Below are positions 24,705-34,214 of a DNA stretch of 64,000 bases, piece after piece. Numbering within the stretch: the stretch's first letter is position 1; the number at the start of each line of letters is the position of its first letter. The stretch is taken from positions 1,256,627 through 1,320,626 of the forward strand of contig NZ_CP071935.1 of the NCBI RefSeq assembly GCF_030062585.1, in the 5' to 3' direction. The translations under genes and the position numbers were made by a program. This DNA is from Helicobacter pylori (GTDB lineage: Bacteria > Campylobacterota > Campylobacteria > Campylobacterales > Helicobacteraceae). The notes beneath the pieces are model-generated. The model was given only the letters and a program-made list of their open reading frames with translations, ran no database searches and was not told the origin of the DNA.

Positions 24705-26027
24705 TTAACGCAATTTTTTAACCGCTTTTTTCAAGCTGTCTAGCAAATAATCAATATCGTTTATGGAATGCGTGAAGTGCAAACTCACCCTAAGCCATCC
24801 GGGTTTAGCGTTAAAATCGCTTGACTTTTGGGCGTTAAGATTCAATAAATCATGCCCATAAGGCCCCGCGCAAGAGCAACCTGCCCGGGTTTCAATAGCG
24901 TATTCATAGCTTAAGATTCTCGCTAAATCATAGGGCGAAATCCCTCCAATATTAAAAGCCACTACCCCCACACGACTCGCTGTTAAATTCCCATAAATAT
25001 TAATAGCGGGCAAGTCTTTTAAGCCATGCATAAGCACTCTTAAAAGGTTGTTTTCTTTTTTATGGATAAAATCCAAACCGCATTCATCTCTCAATTGATA
25101 CGCTAGAGCGCTCCTGTAAAATTGCAACAACCCTGGCGTGCCAAACTCTTCTCTCAAAGGCAATTCATCAATAAATTCATGCCGTGTGCGATTAGCGTAT
25201 TTAATCACGCCCCCTGCACTAAAACTCGGGGCGATTTGCGTGTCAATCAAATCTTTAGAAATGCCTAAAAGACCGCACCCTCCAATACCCCCTAAAAGCT
25301 TATGAGGCGCATAAAAACCGGTTTGGTACTCGCAATCTTTAGGGTTAGCATGCGCGCTAAAATTCGCTAAATCCAAAGCCAAATCGGCCTTATATTTCTT
25401 ACACAATAATGAAACTTCTTTTAAGGGCGTAAGCAGTCCGGTTACATTAGAAGCCGCGCTCATAGAAACCAGGCTGTTAGGGGATTTTTTTAAAGTTTGC
25501 TCTAAAATTTCTAAATCCAATAAACCATGTTCATTTAAGGGGATACGCACCACTTCACACAAGCCTTCACGCCAGCTGATTTCATTAGAATGATGCTCAT
25601 AAGGCCCCACAATCACACGCTTTAAAGCCATATCTTTCAAATATGGCTCTAAATTTTTCTTCGTTTTTGAAGGGATACACACCCCTAAAATTTCTTGAAA
25701 TTTCTTAATCGCTGAGCTCGCCCCATACCCTGCGCTCAAGACGCAATGATTAGCGCTCAAATTTAAAGAACGCTTCAACTTTTCTTGGCACTCTTTTAAA
25801 AGCATGCCCATTAAAATCGCATGCTTAGAAGCGATGGAATGAGCGTTCGCGTAATAAGGCAGTAAGGATTTCACGCGCTTTTCCACTAAAACGCTCGCTA
25901 AACCTGAAGCCCCCCAGTCAAAATAAGACACCCCTTTTTTTAAAATAATACTGGATTTAACTTGCTCTAAAGGACTTTCATTAGGATTGAGTAAGGGAGC
26001 AAAACTCCTGTTTAAAAACGCTTGCAC
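24705..26027 (-). CDS. Class V aminotransferase, NifS/CsdA-like
   Basis: 440 residues. PLP-dependent fold type I; the Schiff-base Lys is in FYAPHKLLGGIGG, and near the C-terminus ETRAGCSCAGPYG carries the conserved Cys pattern of group II-like cysteine desulfurase relatives (RxGxxCA). H. pylori has a separate essential NifS with a NifU partner elsewhere, so this paralogue is unlikely to be the main Fe-S sulfur donor. It may be a cysteine or selenocysteine lyase. 18 bp after the HIT gene, same direction. Recalled as HP0405. Confidence 0.85.
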   Translation of the reverse strand: MQAFLNRSFAPLLNPNESPLEQVKSSIILKKGVSYFDWGASGLASVLVEKRVKSLLPYYANAHSIASKHAILMGMLLKECQEKLKRSLNLSANHCVLSAGYGASSAIKKFQEILGVCIPSKTKKNLEPYLKDMALKRVIVGPYEHHSNEISWREGLCEVVRIPLNEHGLLDLEILEQTLKKSPNSLVSMSAASNVTGLLTPLKEVSLLCKKYKADLALDLANFSAHANPKDCEYQTGFYAPHKLLGGIGGCGLLGISKDLIDTQIAPSFSAGGVIKYANRTRHEFIDELPLREEFGTPGLLQFYRSALAYQLRDECGLDFIHKKENNLLRVLMHGLKDLPAINIYGNLTASRVGVVAFNIGGISPYDLARILSYEYAIETRAGCSCAGPYGHDLLNLNAQKSSDFNAKPGWLRVSLHFTHSINDIDYLLDSLKKAVKKLR

Positions 26028-26045
26028 GAAATACCACCAACGCTT

Positions 26046-26360
26046 TTAATGTTTGTCTCCGCTTAAAATATGAAAATGCAAATGCATCACCTCTTGCCCT
26101 GCGTTTTTACCCACATTCGTTAAAAGCTTGTAACCCTTCTCTTTGATGCCTAATTTTTCCACCACTTCAAAAATAAAACTTGTCATTTGAGCCATAAGCT
26201 CTGGAGTGATGCCATTAAAATCCTGAATGCTTTGCTTAGGGATCACTAACGCATGCACTTTAGCTTTAGGGTTAATGTCATAAAAGGATAAAAAACGATC
26301 GTTTTCTAAAATCTTAGAACAAGGGATTTCGCCTTTGATTATTTTTTCAAACACATTCAT
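26046..26360 (-). CDS. HIT-family nucleotide hydrolase (HinT-like)
   Basis: 104 residues, the usual Hint length. Triad motif HLHFHIL (His93, His95, His97) preceded by the GQEVMH loop, with the N-terminal IIKGEIPCSKI segment typical of Hint. The family hydrolyses adenosine phosphoramidates and related adenylates. The putative catalytic His triad is intact. Divergent from pheS with 80 bp between starts. Recalled as HP0404. Confidence 0.93.
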   Translation of the reverse strand: MNVFEKIIKGEIPCSKILENDRFLSFYDINPKAKVHALVIPKQSIQDFNGITPELMAQMTSFIFEVVEKLGIKEKGYKLLTNVGKNAGQEVMHLHFHILSGDKH

Positions 26361-26440
26361 GCTTTTTTGCTCCCTTTTAAGGTTTTTCTTTTATTAAAGT
26401 TGTATTATAGCTTTTTAAAAATAAAATATAAGGATCGTTA

Positions 26441-27427
26441 TTGCACACCTTAATAGAGCGATTAGAAAAGGTTACTAATAGCAAAGAATTAGAAGAAGCG
26501 CGTTTGAATGCTTTGGGTAAAAAAGGGGTTTTTGCGGATAAATTCAACCAGCTCAAAAACCTGAACGGCGAAGAAAAAAACGCCTTTGCTAAAGAAATCC
26601 ACCACTATAAGCAAGCGTTTGAAAAAGCCTTTGAATGGAAAAAAAAGGCTATTTTAGAGCTTGAATTAGAAGAACGCTTGAAAAAAGAAAAAATTGATGT
26701 GAGTTTGTTTAACGCTATCAAAACAAGCTCTTCTCACCCTTTGAATTATACTAAAAATAAAATCATTGAATTTTTTACCCCATTAGGATACAAGCTTGAA
26801 ATCGGCTCTTTAGTGGAAGATGATTTCCATAATTTCAGCGCTTTAAACTTGCCCCCTTACCACCCTGCAAGAGACATGCAAGACACTTTTTATTTTAAAG
26901 ATCACAAGCTTTTAAGGACCCACACTTCGCCTGTTCAAATCCACACCATGCAAGAACAAACCCCACCCATTAAGATGATTTGTTTAGGCGAAACCTTTAG
27001 GCGCGATTATGATTTGACCCACACGCCCATGTTCCATCAAATTGAAGGGCTTGTCGTGGATCAAAAAGGGAATATCCGTTTCACGCACTTAAAGGGCGTG
27101 ATCGAAGACTTTTTGCATTATTTCTTTGGCGGCGTGAAATTAAGGTGGCGCTCTAGCTTTTTCCCTTTCACAGAGCCAAGCGCTGAAGTGGATATTAGTT
27201 GCGTGTTTTGCAAGCAGGAAGGCTGTAGGGTTTGCTCGCACACAGGTTGGCTGGAAGTGTTGGGTTGTGGCATGGTCAATAATGCGGTGTTTGAAGCCAT
27301 AGGGTATGAGAATGTGAGCGGGTTTGCCTTTGGCATGGGGATTGAAAGATTAGCCATGCTGACTTGTCAAATCAATGATTTACGCAGTTTCTTTGAAACT
27401 GATTTGAGAGTGTTGGAGAGTTTTTAA
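26441..27427 (+). CDS. pheS: Phenylalanyl-tRNA synthetase alpha subunit
   Basis: 328 residues from a TTG start at 26441 with TAAGGA 7 nt upstream; no ATG is available at this end. Class II core with motif 2 [19 protein letters not shown] (in part) and motif 3 [14 protein letters not shown] intact, and a short N-terminal coiled coil for tRNA binding. Pairs with PheT. Its stop overlaps the pheT start (TAATG), so the subunits are translationally coupled. First gene of a run leading to ispH. Recalled as HP0403. Confidence 0.97.
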   Translation: MHTLIERLEKVTNSKELEEARLNALGKKGVFADKFNQLKNLNGEEKNAFAKEIHHYKQAFEKAFEWKKKAILELELEERLKKEKIDVSLFNAIKTSSSHPLNYTKNKIIEFFTPLGYKLEIGSLVEDDFHNFSALNLPPYHPARDMQDTFYFKDHKLLRTHTSPVQIHTMQEQTPPIKMICLGETFRRDYDLTHTPMFHQIEGLVVDQKGNIRFTHLKGVIEDFLHYFFGGVKLRWRSSFFPFTEPSAEVDISCVFCKQEGCRVCSHTGWLEVLGCGMVNNAVFEAIGYENVSGFAFGMGIERLAMLTCQINDLRSFFETDLRVLESF

Positions 27428-29721
27428 TGAAACTAAGCGTTAATGATTTGAATGTTTTTGTCAATACGCCTAAAGATATAGCCAAAATCTGTGAGGATTT
27501 GAGCCGCTTAGGCTTAGAAGTGGAGAGCTGTATCCCTTATATCGCTCCTAAAAATGTGGTTGTGGGTAAGGTTTTAGAAAAAGCCCCCCATAAAAACGCT
27601 GAAAAACTCAGCGTGTGTCAAGTGGATGTGGGTAAAGAAGTGTTGCAAATCGTGTGTGGGGCTAAAAATGTCGCAAAAAACCAATTTGCACCAGTCGCCC
27701 TCAAAGGAGCGATCATAGGCTCAACCACAATCGCTAAAACCGAGCTTAGGGGGGTTGAAAGCCATGGCATGATTTGCTCTAGCATTGAATTAGGCTTCCC
27801 CAAAATCAATGATGGCATCTTGGAATTAGATGAGAGCGTTGGGGAGTTGGTTTTAGGGAAGGAATTACATGAATACGCCCCTTTCAACACGCATGTTTTA
27901 GAAATTTCATTGACTCCTAATCGTGGGGATTGCTTGAGCGTTTTAGGTATTGCCAGAGAAATTAGCGCCTTTTATCACACGCCCCTAAAACCTATCAAGG
28001 CTTTAAATTTTACGCCAAAAAGCGATTCAATTGCGCTTCATGCGGATGAAAATATTGAATCGCATCTGGCTTATTATTTAATTTGCAACCATTCTTTAAA
28101 AACCCCTTTAAATATCAAGCTTTCGCTCGCTCACAATAATGCCTTAAGCGAGAACGAACTGAACAATTTCATAGAATTTAGCGCGCATTTTAGTGGGGTA
28201 ATATTGAACGCTTATAGCCTGAATACAACCCCTGTTGATTTGAGCGTGAAAAACGATGAAAACAACCTTGAAAGCGTTTATATCAACCATCAAAAACGCT
28301 CCACTATCGCTATCAAGCATCAAGATCAAAAAGATTTGAGCGAGTGTTTGCTTTTAGAGGCAAGTTATACTGATCCTGTAAGCCTGTCTTTAAAATTACA
28401 CGCCCTAAAAGATAAAACGCTTCAAAAAGACAACGCCCTTATTTATAGGAGCACTAGGGGGAGTAACCCTAATCTATCAGACGGCTTGAATTTTTTAAGC
28501 GCTCATTTGAAAGCCACGATTTTAGAAAGCAAACAAACTAAGCATTCTTTAAAAGATCGCACCCTTACATTCCAACTTGAAGACATTACTGAAATTTTGG
28601 GGCTTGCTGTAGAAAAAGAAAAAATTCAAGGCATTTTAAAAAATTTAGGCTTTAAAGTTAGTGCAAAAGAGCCAAACTCAAAACCCCCAATTTTAGAGGT
28701 TATTGCGCCAAATTTCAGGCATGACATTAAAACGATCCAAGATATTGCTGAAGAAATCTTGCGCTTTGTAGGGATTGATAATTTGATCTCAAAGCCCCTT
28801 CATTGTGTCAGCAGTAAAAATTCAAACCCCCATTATGACACGCACCGCTTTTTTGAAAACCTTAAACACAAGGCTCTCGCTTGCGGTTTTAAAGAAGTCA
28901 TTCATTATGTGTTTTATTCTAAAGAAAAACAGCAAAAACTAGGCTTTGAAGTCTTAGAAGATTCTCTAGAATTGCAAAATCCTATCACAACGGATCTCAA
29001 CACCCTGAGAACGAGCCTTGTTTGCGGGCTTTTAGACGCCAGTTTAAGGAATAAAAATTTAGGGTTTAAAAGCATAGCCCTTTATGAAAAAGGGAGCGTG
29101 TATAACTCTAAAAGAGAAGAGATCCAAAAACTAGGCTTTTTAGCGAGCGGCTTGCAAAAAAAAGAAAGCTACCCTTACGCTAAGGGCAAGGCTTGGGATT
29201 TTTATTCTTTCGCTGAATGCGTTTCAAAAGTTATAGGGGATTTTAGCCTAGAAAAACTAAACGCTCAAACCCCCATTAACCACCCCTACCAGAGCGCTAA
29301 AATCATTCAAAACAATGAAATCATAGGCACAATCGCTAAAATCCACCCTAAAGTGATCCAGGAATTGGATTTGTTTGAAAGCTATTACGCTGAGATAGAC
29401 GCTTTTAAACTCAAACGCCCTGCCATGCTATTAAAGCCCTTTAGCATTTACCCTAGCAGTGTGAGGGATTTGACTCTCATCATTGATGAAAATACCGCTT
29501 TTAGCAAGATTAAAAAAGCCCTAAAAGACGCTCAAATCCCTAATTTAAGCGAGATTCTACCCCTTGATATTTTCAAAGAAAGTAATAATTCCATAGCCTT
29601 AAGCGTGCGTTGCGTGATCCATTCTTTAGAAAAAACCTTAAATGATGAAGAGGTCAATTCAGCCGTGCAAAAAGCGCTTGAAATTTTAGAAAAAGAATTT
29701 AACGCCCGCCTTAAGGGATAA
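27427..29721 (+). CDS. pheT: Phenylalanyl-tRNA synthetase beta subunit
   Basis: 764 residues. Domains in order: N-terminal EMAP-type tRNA-binding fold (about 40-150, VVVGKVLEKAPHKNAEKLSV in two parts), B3/B4 editing region, B5 domain, catalytic-like core and C-terminal anticodon-binding FDX-ACB domain (SVRDLTLIIDENTAF region). Contributes editing of Tyr-tRNA-Phe and anticodon recognition. Shorter than many beta subunits mainly in the B3/B4 region. Overlaps pheS by one base; aroA starts 24 bp downstream. Recalled as HP0402. Confidence 0.96.
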   Translation: MKLSVNDLNVFVNTPKDIAKICEDLSRLGLEVESCIPYIAPKNVVVGKVLEKAPHKNAEKLSVCQVDVGKEVLQIVCGAKNVAKNQFAPVALKGAIIGSTTIAKTELRGVESHGMICSSIELGFPKINDGILELDESVGELVLGKELHEYAPFNTHVLEISLTPNRGDCLSVLGIAREISAFYHTPLKPIKALNFTPKSDSIALHADENIESHLAYYLICNHSLKTPLNIKLSLAHNNALSENELNNFIEFSAHFSGVILNAYSLNTTPVDLSVKNDENNLESVYINHQKRSTIAIKHQDQKDLSECLLLEASYTDPVSLSLKLHALKDKTLQKDNALIYRSTRGSNPNLSDGLNFLSAHLKATILESKQTKHSLKDRTLTFQLEDITEILGLAVEKEKIQGILKNLGFKVSAKEPNSKPPILEVIAPNFRHDIKTIQDIAEEILRFVGIDNLISKPLHCVSSKNSNPHYDTHRFFENLKHKALACGFKEVIHYVFYSKEKQQKLGFEVLEDSLELQNPITTDLNTLRTSLVCGLLDASLRNKNLGFKSIALYEKGSVYNSKREEIQKLGFLASGLQKKESYPYAKGKAWDFYSFAECVSKVIGDFSLEKLNAQTPINHPYQSAKIIQNNEIIGTIAKIHPKVIQELDLFESYYAEIDAFKLKRPAMLLKPFSIYPSSVRDLTLIIDENTAFSKIKKALKDAQIPNLSEILPLDIFKESNNSIALSVRCVIHSLEKTLNDEEVNSAVQKALEILEKEFNARLKG

Positions 29722-29745
29722 TATAAAGATAGCAAAGGATAATAT

Positions 29746-31035
29746 GTGATAGAGCTTGACATTAACGCTAGCGATAAATCGCTCTCGCACAGAGCCGTTA
29801 TTTTTAGCTTGCTCGCTCAAAAACCTTGTTTCGTGCGGAATTTTTTGATGGGAGAGGATTGTTTAAGCTCTTTAGAAATCGCTCAAAATTTAGGGGCTAA
29901 AGTGGAAAATACCGCCAAAAATTCTTTTAAAATCACGCCCCCAACGGCTATAAAAGAGCCTAACAAGATTTTAAATTGCAACAATTCTGGCACCAGTATG
30001 CGTTTATACAGCGGGCTTTTAAGCGCTCAAAAAGGGCTTTTTGTTTTAAGCGGAGACAATTCCCTAAACTCACGCCCCATGAAAAGAATCATTGAGCCTT
30101 TGAAAGCTTTTGGGGCAAGGATTTTAGGGAGAGAGGATAACCATTTCGCCCCCTTAGCGATTGTAGGGAGTCCTTTAAAAGCTTGCCATTATGAAAGCCC
30201 TATCGCTTCAGCTCAAGTCAAAAGCACTTTTATTTTAAGCGCCTTGCAAGCTCAAGGCATAAGCGCCTATAAAGAAAATGAGCTTAGCCGTAACCACACA
30301 GAAATCATGCTTAAAAGTTTGGGAGCTAAGATTCACAATCAAGACGGCGTTTTAAAAATTTCACCCCTAGAAAAACCCCTAGAAGCTTTTGATTTTACCA
30401 TAGCTAATGATCCGTCTAGCGCGTTTTTTTTCGCCCTCGCTTGTGCGATTACGCCAAAAAGCCACCTTCTTTTAAAAAATGTCTTGCTCAACCCCACTCG
30501 CATAGAAGCTTTTGAAGTTTTGAAAAAAATGGGCGCTCATATAGAGTATGCGATTCAATCCAAAGATTTAGAAATCATTGGCGATATTTACATAGAACAT
30601 GCCCCTTTAAAAGCGATCAGTATTGATCAGAATATCGCCAGCCTTATTGATGAAATCCCCGCTTTGAGTATCGCTATGCTTTTTGCAAAAGGCAAAAGCA
30701 TGGTGAGAAACGCTAAAGATTTACGAGCTAAAGAAAGCGATAGGATTAAAGCGGTTGTTTCTAATTTCAAAGCTTTAGGGATTGAGTGCGAAGAATTTGA
30801 AGATGGGTTTTATGTAGAGGGATTAGAAGATATAAGCCCATTAAAACAGCACCTTTCTCAAAAAAAACCCCCCCTTATCAAAAGCTTTAATGATCACAGG
30901 ATTGCGATGAGTTTCGCTGTTTTAACTTTAGCGTTGCCTTTAGAAATTGATAATTTAGAATGCGCAAACATTTCTTTCCCAACCTTTCAGCTTTGGCTCA
31001 ATCTATTCAAAAAAGGGAGTTTTAATGGAAATTAA
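29746..31035 (+). CDS. aroA: EPSP synthase (3-phosphoshikimate 1-carboxyvinyltransferase)
   Basis: 429 residues from a GTG at 29746. N-terminal DKSLSHRAVIFSLLA and LNCNNSGTSMRLYSGLL correspond to the shikimate-3-phosphate and PEP-binding signatures (usual DKSISHRA and NxGTxxR). RDLRAKESDRIKA near residue 335 and the FNDHRIAMSFAV segment are also conserved. Sixth step of the chorismate pathway. The 3' end overlaps ispH by 11 bp, indicating coupled translation. No fusion or truncation. Recalled as HP0401. Confidence 0.97.
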   Translation: MIELDINASDKSLSHRAVIFSLLAQKPCFVRNFLMGEDCLSSLEIAQNLGAKVENTAKNSFKITPPTAIKEPNKILNCNNSGTSMRLYSGLLSAQKGLFVLSGDNSLNSRPMKRIIEPLKAFGARILGREDNHFAPLAIVGSPLKACHYESPIASAQVKSTFILSALQAQGISAYKENELSRNHTEIMLKSLGAKIHNQDGVLKISPLEKPLEAFDFTIANDPSSAFFFALACAITPKSHLLLKNVLLNPTRIEAFEVLKKMGAHIEYAIQSKDLEIIGDIYIEHAPLKAISIDQNIASLIDEIPALSIAMLFAKGKSMVRNAKDLRAKESDRIKAVVSNFKALGIECEEFEDGFYVEGLEDISPLKQHLSQKKPPLIKSFNDHRIAMSFAVLTLALPLEIDNLECANISFPTFQLWLNLFKKGSFNGN

Positions 31036-31849
31036 AATGGCTAAGGATTATGGTTTTTGTTTTGGCGTCAAAAGAGCGATACAAATCGCTGAAAAAAATC
31101 AAAACAGCTTGATTTTTGGCTCGCTCATTCATAACGCTAAAGAAATCAATCGTTTGGAAAAAAACTTCAATGTGAAAATTGAAGAAGATCCTAAAAAAAT
31201 CCCTAAAAATAAGAGCGTGATCATAAGAACTCATGGCATTCCTAAGCAGGATTTAGAATACTTGAAAAACAAGGGGGTCAAAATCACTGATGCGACTTGC
31301 CCGTATGTGATCAAACCTCAGCAAATTGTGGAATCCATGAGCAAAGAAGGGTATCAAATCGTACTTTTTGGGGATATTAACCACCCTGAAGTCAAGGGCG
31401 TGATAAGCTATGCCACTAACCAGGCTTTAGTTGTCAATTCTTTAGAAGAATTGCAAGAAAAAAAGCTCCAACGGAAAGTGGCTTTAGTCTCCCAAACCAC
31501 CAAACAAACCCCAAAACTCTTGCAAATCGCTTCTTATTTGGTGGAAAGATGCACTGAAGTGCGTATTTTTAACACGATTTGCAACGCTACTTCTTACAAC
31601 CAAAAAGCCGCTTTGGATTTGAGTAAGGAAGTGGATATTATGATAGTCGTGGGCGGTAAAACTTCTTCAAACACCAAACAGCTCCTAAGCATCGCCAAAC
31701 AGCATTGCAAAGACAGCTACTTGGTAGAAGATGAAAACGAATTAGAGTTGGCGTGGTTTAAGGATAAAAAATTGTGCGGGATTACCGCTGGGGCTTCCAC
31801 GCCGGATTGGATTATAGAAAATGTCAAGCAAAAAATCAGCACGATTTAA
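31025..31849 (+). CDS. ispH: 4-hydroxy-3-methylbut-2-enyl diphosphate reductase
   Basis: 274 residues. Final enzyme of the MEP isoprenoid route, using a cubane Fe-S cluster. The three cluster cysteines are Cys12 (YGFCFGV), Cys92 (DATCPYV) and Cys186 (TICNAT). Substrate residues include His in RTHGIP and the VVGGKTSSNT loop. Short version without the S1 domain fusions seen in some clostridia, although the S1 protein gene follows 120 bp downstream. Starts inside the end of aroA. Recalled as HP0400 (lytB). Confidence 0.97.
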   Translation: MEIKMAKDYGFCFGVKRAIQIAEKNQNSLIFGSLIHNAKEINRLEKNFNVKIEEDPKKIPKNKSVIIRTHGIPKQDLEYLKNKGVKITDATCPYVIKPQQIVESMSKEGYQIVLFGDINHPEVKGVISYATNQALVVNSLEELQEKKLQRKVALVSQTTKQTPKLLQIASYLVERCTEVRIFNTICNATSYNQKAALDLSKEVDIMIVVGGKTSSNTKQLLSIAKQHCKDSYLVEDENELELAWFKDKKLCGITAGASTPDWIIENVKQKISTI

Positions 31850-31922
31850 CACATTTTGAAAATTTTCTTTAAAAAAACCGCTAATTGTTAGTTTTTAAAC
31901 GATTTTGTAAGCCAAAAAAGGA

Positions 31923-31928
31923 TACAAT
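31923..31928 (+). promoter_or_regulatory. -10 box of rpsA
   Basis: TACAAT 42 bp upstream of the rpsA ATG in an AT-rich gap after ispH; probable own promoter for the ribosomal protein gene. Confidence 0.5.
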
Positions 31929-31969
31929 GCCCCTAAGGATTTTATATTTATTTTATAGTAAGGCAGTCA

Positions 31970-33640
31970 ATGAGCAAGATAGCAGATGATCAGAACTTTA
32001 ATGACGAGGAGGAAAACTTCGCAAAACTCTTTAAAAAACAATTAGAAAAAGAAGAAACCCTAGAAAAAGGCACTATCAAAGAAGGGCTAATCGTTTCCAT
32101 CAATGAGAATGATGGTTATGCCATGGTGAGCGTGGGCGGTAAGACAGAAGGCCGTTTGGCTTTAAGCGAGATCACCGATGAAAAGGGGCAGTTGCTGTAT
32201 CAAAAAAATGACCCCATTGTCGTGCATGTGTCCGAAAAAGGTGAACACCCTAGCGTTTCCTACAAAAAGGCCATTTCCCAACAAAAGATTCAGGCTAAAA
32301 TTGAAGAATTGGGCGAAAACTATGAAAACGCCATTATTGAGGGCAAGATTGTAGGCAAGAATAAAGGGGGCTATATCGTGGAGTCTCAAGGCGTGGAGTA
32401 TTTCCTCTCCCGCTCGCACTCTTCTTTAAAGAATGACGCAAACCATATCGGCAAACGCATTAAAGCGTGTATCATTCGTGTGGATAAGGAAAACCATTCT
32501 ATCAATATTTCTCGCAAACGATTCTTTGAAGTCAATGACAAACGGCAACTTGAGGTTTCTAAAGAATTGTTAGAAGCTACAGAGCCGGTATTGGGGGTTG
32601 TACGCCAGATCACCCCTTTTGGCATTTTTGTAGAAGCTAAGGGGATTGAGGGCTTGGTCCATTATTCTGAAATCAGCCATAAAGGACCAGTCAATCCTGA
32701 AAAATACTACAAAGAGGGCGATGAAGTCTATGTCAAAGCCATCGCTTATGATGCAGAAAAAAGACGCCTTTCACTCTCCATAAAAGCGACCATAGAAGAC
32801 CCATGGGAAGAGATCCAAGACAAACTAAAGCCCGGATACGCCATTAAGGTGGTGGTGAGCAACATTGAACATTATGGGGTGTTTGTGGATATTGGTAATG
32901 ATATTGAAGGCTTTTTGCATGTTTCTGAAATCTCTTGGGATAAAAATGTCAGCCACCCTAGCCATTACTTGAGCGTGGGGCAAGAAATTGATGTGAAGAT
33001 CATTGACATTGATCCTAAAAACCGCCGCTTAAGGGTTTCTTTAAAACAACTCACTAACAGGCCTTTTGATGTTTTTGAATCCAAACACCAAGTGGGGGAT
33101 ATTGTAGAGGGCAAAGTGGCGACTTTAACGGATTTTGGAGCGTTTTTGAATCTGGGTGGGGTGGATGGTTTGCTCCACAATCATGACGCTTTTTGGGATA
33201 AAGATAAAAAGTGCAAAGACCACTATAAAATTGGCGATGTGATCAAAGTCAAAATCCTTAAAATCAACAAAAAAGATAAAAAGATTTCTTTGAGTGCGAA
33301 GCACTTGGTGACTTCCCCCACAGAAGAATTCGCTCAAAAGCATAAAACAGACAGCGTGATTCAAGGCAAAGTGGTGAGTATCAAGGATTTTGGCGTTTTC
33401 ATTCATGCTGATGGCATTGACATGCTGATCAAAAACGAAGATTTAAGCCCCTTGAAAAAAGATGAAATCAAAATGGGGCAGGAAATCACTTGCGTGGTTG
33501 TTGCGATTGAAAAGTCTAACAACAAAGTGCGTGCTTCTGTGCATAGGTTAGAGCGTAAAAAAGAAAAAGAAGAATTGCAAGCCTTTAACACGAGCGATGA
33601 TAAAATGACTTTAGGGGATATTCTTAAAGAAAAACTCTAA
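31970..33640 (+). CDS. rpsA: 30S ribosomal protein S1
   Basis: 556 residues, the classical length with six S1 RNA-binding repeats from about residue 40 onward; typical repeat endings include GLVHYSEISHKG, GFLHVSEISWDK and GLLHNHDAFWDKD. The first two repeats bind the ribosome, the others unwind and deliver mRNA. Repeat 5 and 6 are diverged, with LLHNHDAFW and MLIKNEDLSP in the signature positions. Lys/Glu-rich C-terminus. It follows ispH by 120 bp with its own likely promoter. Recalled as HP0399. Confidence 0.97.
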   Translation: MSKIADDQNFNDEEENFAKLFKKQLEKEETLEKGTIKEGLIVSINENDGYAMVSVGGKTEGRLALSEITDEKGQLLYQKNDPIVVHVSEKGEHPSVSYKKAISQQKIQAKIEELGENYENAIIEGKIVGKNKGGYIVESQGVEYFLSRSHSSLKNDANHIGKRIKACIIRVDKENHSINISRKRFFEVNDKRQLEVSKELLEATEPVLGVVRQITPFGIFVEAKGIEGLVHYSEISHKGPVNPEKYYKEGDEVYVKAIAYDAEKRRLSLSIKATIEDPWEEIQDKLKPGYAIKVVVSNIEHYGVFVDIGNDIEGFLHVSEISWDKNVSHPSHYLSVGQEIDVKIIDIDPKNRRLRVSLKQLTNRPFDVFESKHQVGDIVEGKVATLTDFGAFLNLGGVDGLLHNHDAFWDKDKKCKDHYKIGDVIKVKILKINKKDKKISLSAKHLVTSPTEEFAQKHKTDSVIQGKVVSIKDFGVFIHADGIDMLIKNEDLSPLKKDEIKMGQEITCVVVAIEKSNNKVRASVHRLERKKEKEELQAFNTSDDKMTLGDILKEKL

Positions 33641-33668
33641 AGAGTGATTTTAAAAGCATGAGAATGGC

Positions 33669-34199
33669 ATGAGATTTAAGGGTGTTGTTGCTTTTATTTC
33701 CCTAGCTGTCGCTCTTGGCGTTTTAGCCTATTTGTTTTTAAGCGTTAAAAAAGAAATGCCTGTTGCTTCTCATGCGATCCCTCAAACCAATGCGATCCCT
33801 CAAACCAATGAAAAAAGCCATGAAATCAACCTAGAAGAAAGCCCCAATAATCCTAATACCCCTAACGATGAAAAAGCCCCCCATAACGAAGAAGATCATA
33901 GTAACACCCTTTTTCAAAACCTTGATGCACAAGAATCTATCAATTACCCCGTTGTGGAGCATTATTTTGAAATCCCTTTTGAAGAAAAAAAAAGAGAGTA
34001 TTCAAAGCTTATCATTAAGGATTTAAAGGACTATCAATGGTGGTGCTTAAAAGAAATCCTTAAAAAAGAACAAATTGATTACGCTTACGATAACACCAAA
34101 AACCAACCCAACCTCATCATCTATTTAGATGAAAATAAAAAAGAACGCTTGTTGGCTGATTTAGACTATTATAAAATACGCTATCATGCTGTTTTTTAA
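33669..34199 (+). CDS. Membrane-anchored protein of unknown function, 176 residues
   Basis: One N-terminal membrane segment (VVAFISLAVALGVLAYLFL), a low-complexity Pro/Asn/Glu linker of about 60 residues holding a tandem AIPQTN repeat, then a globular C-terminal domain of about 90 residues (from HYFEIPFEEKKRE) expected in the periplasm if the anchor is N-in. The C-domain has the look of a short alpha/beta module, but no family recognised. 28 bp after rpsA and 15 bp before serA, so likely on one mRNA. Recalled as HP0398. Confidence 0.8.
   Translation: MRFKGVVAFISLAVALGVLAYLFLSVKKEMPVASHAIPQTNAIPQTNEKSHEINLEESPNNPNTPNDEKAPHNEEDHSNTLFQNLDAQESINYPVVEHYFEIPFEEKKREYSKLIIKDLKDYQWWCLKEILKKEQIDYAYDNTKNQPNLIIYLDENKKERLLADLDYYKIRYHAVF
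33774..33809 (+). repeat. Perfect tandem 18-bp repeat in a coding region
   Basis: Two identical 18-bp units at 33774-33791 and 33792-33809 encode AIPQTN twice in the linker of the membrane-anchored protein. A multiple of 3, so copy-number changes keep the frame. Confidence 0.95.
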
Positions 34200-34214
34200 A
34201 TTCAAAGGATAAAA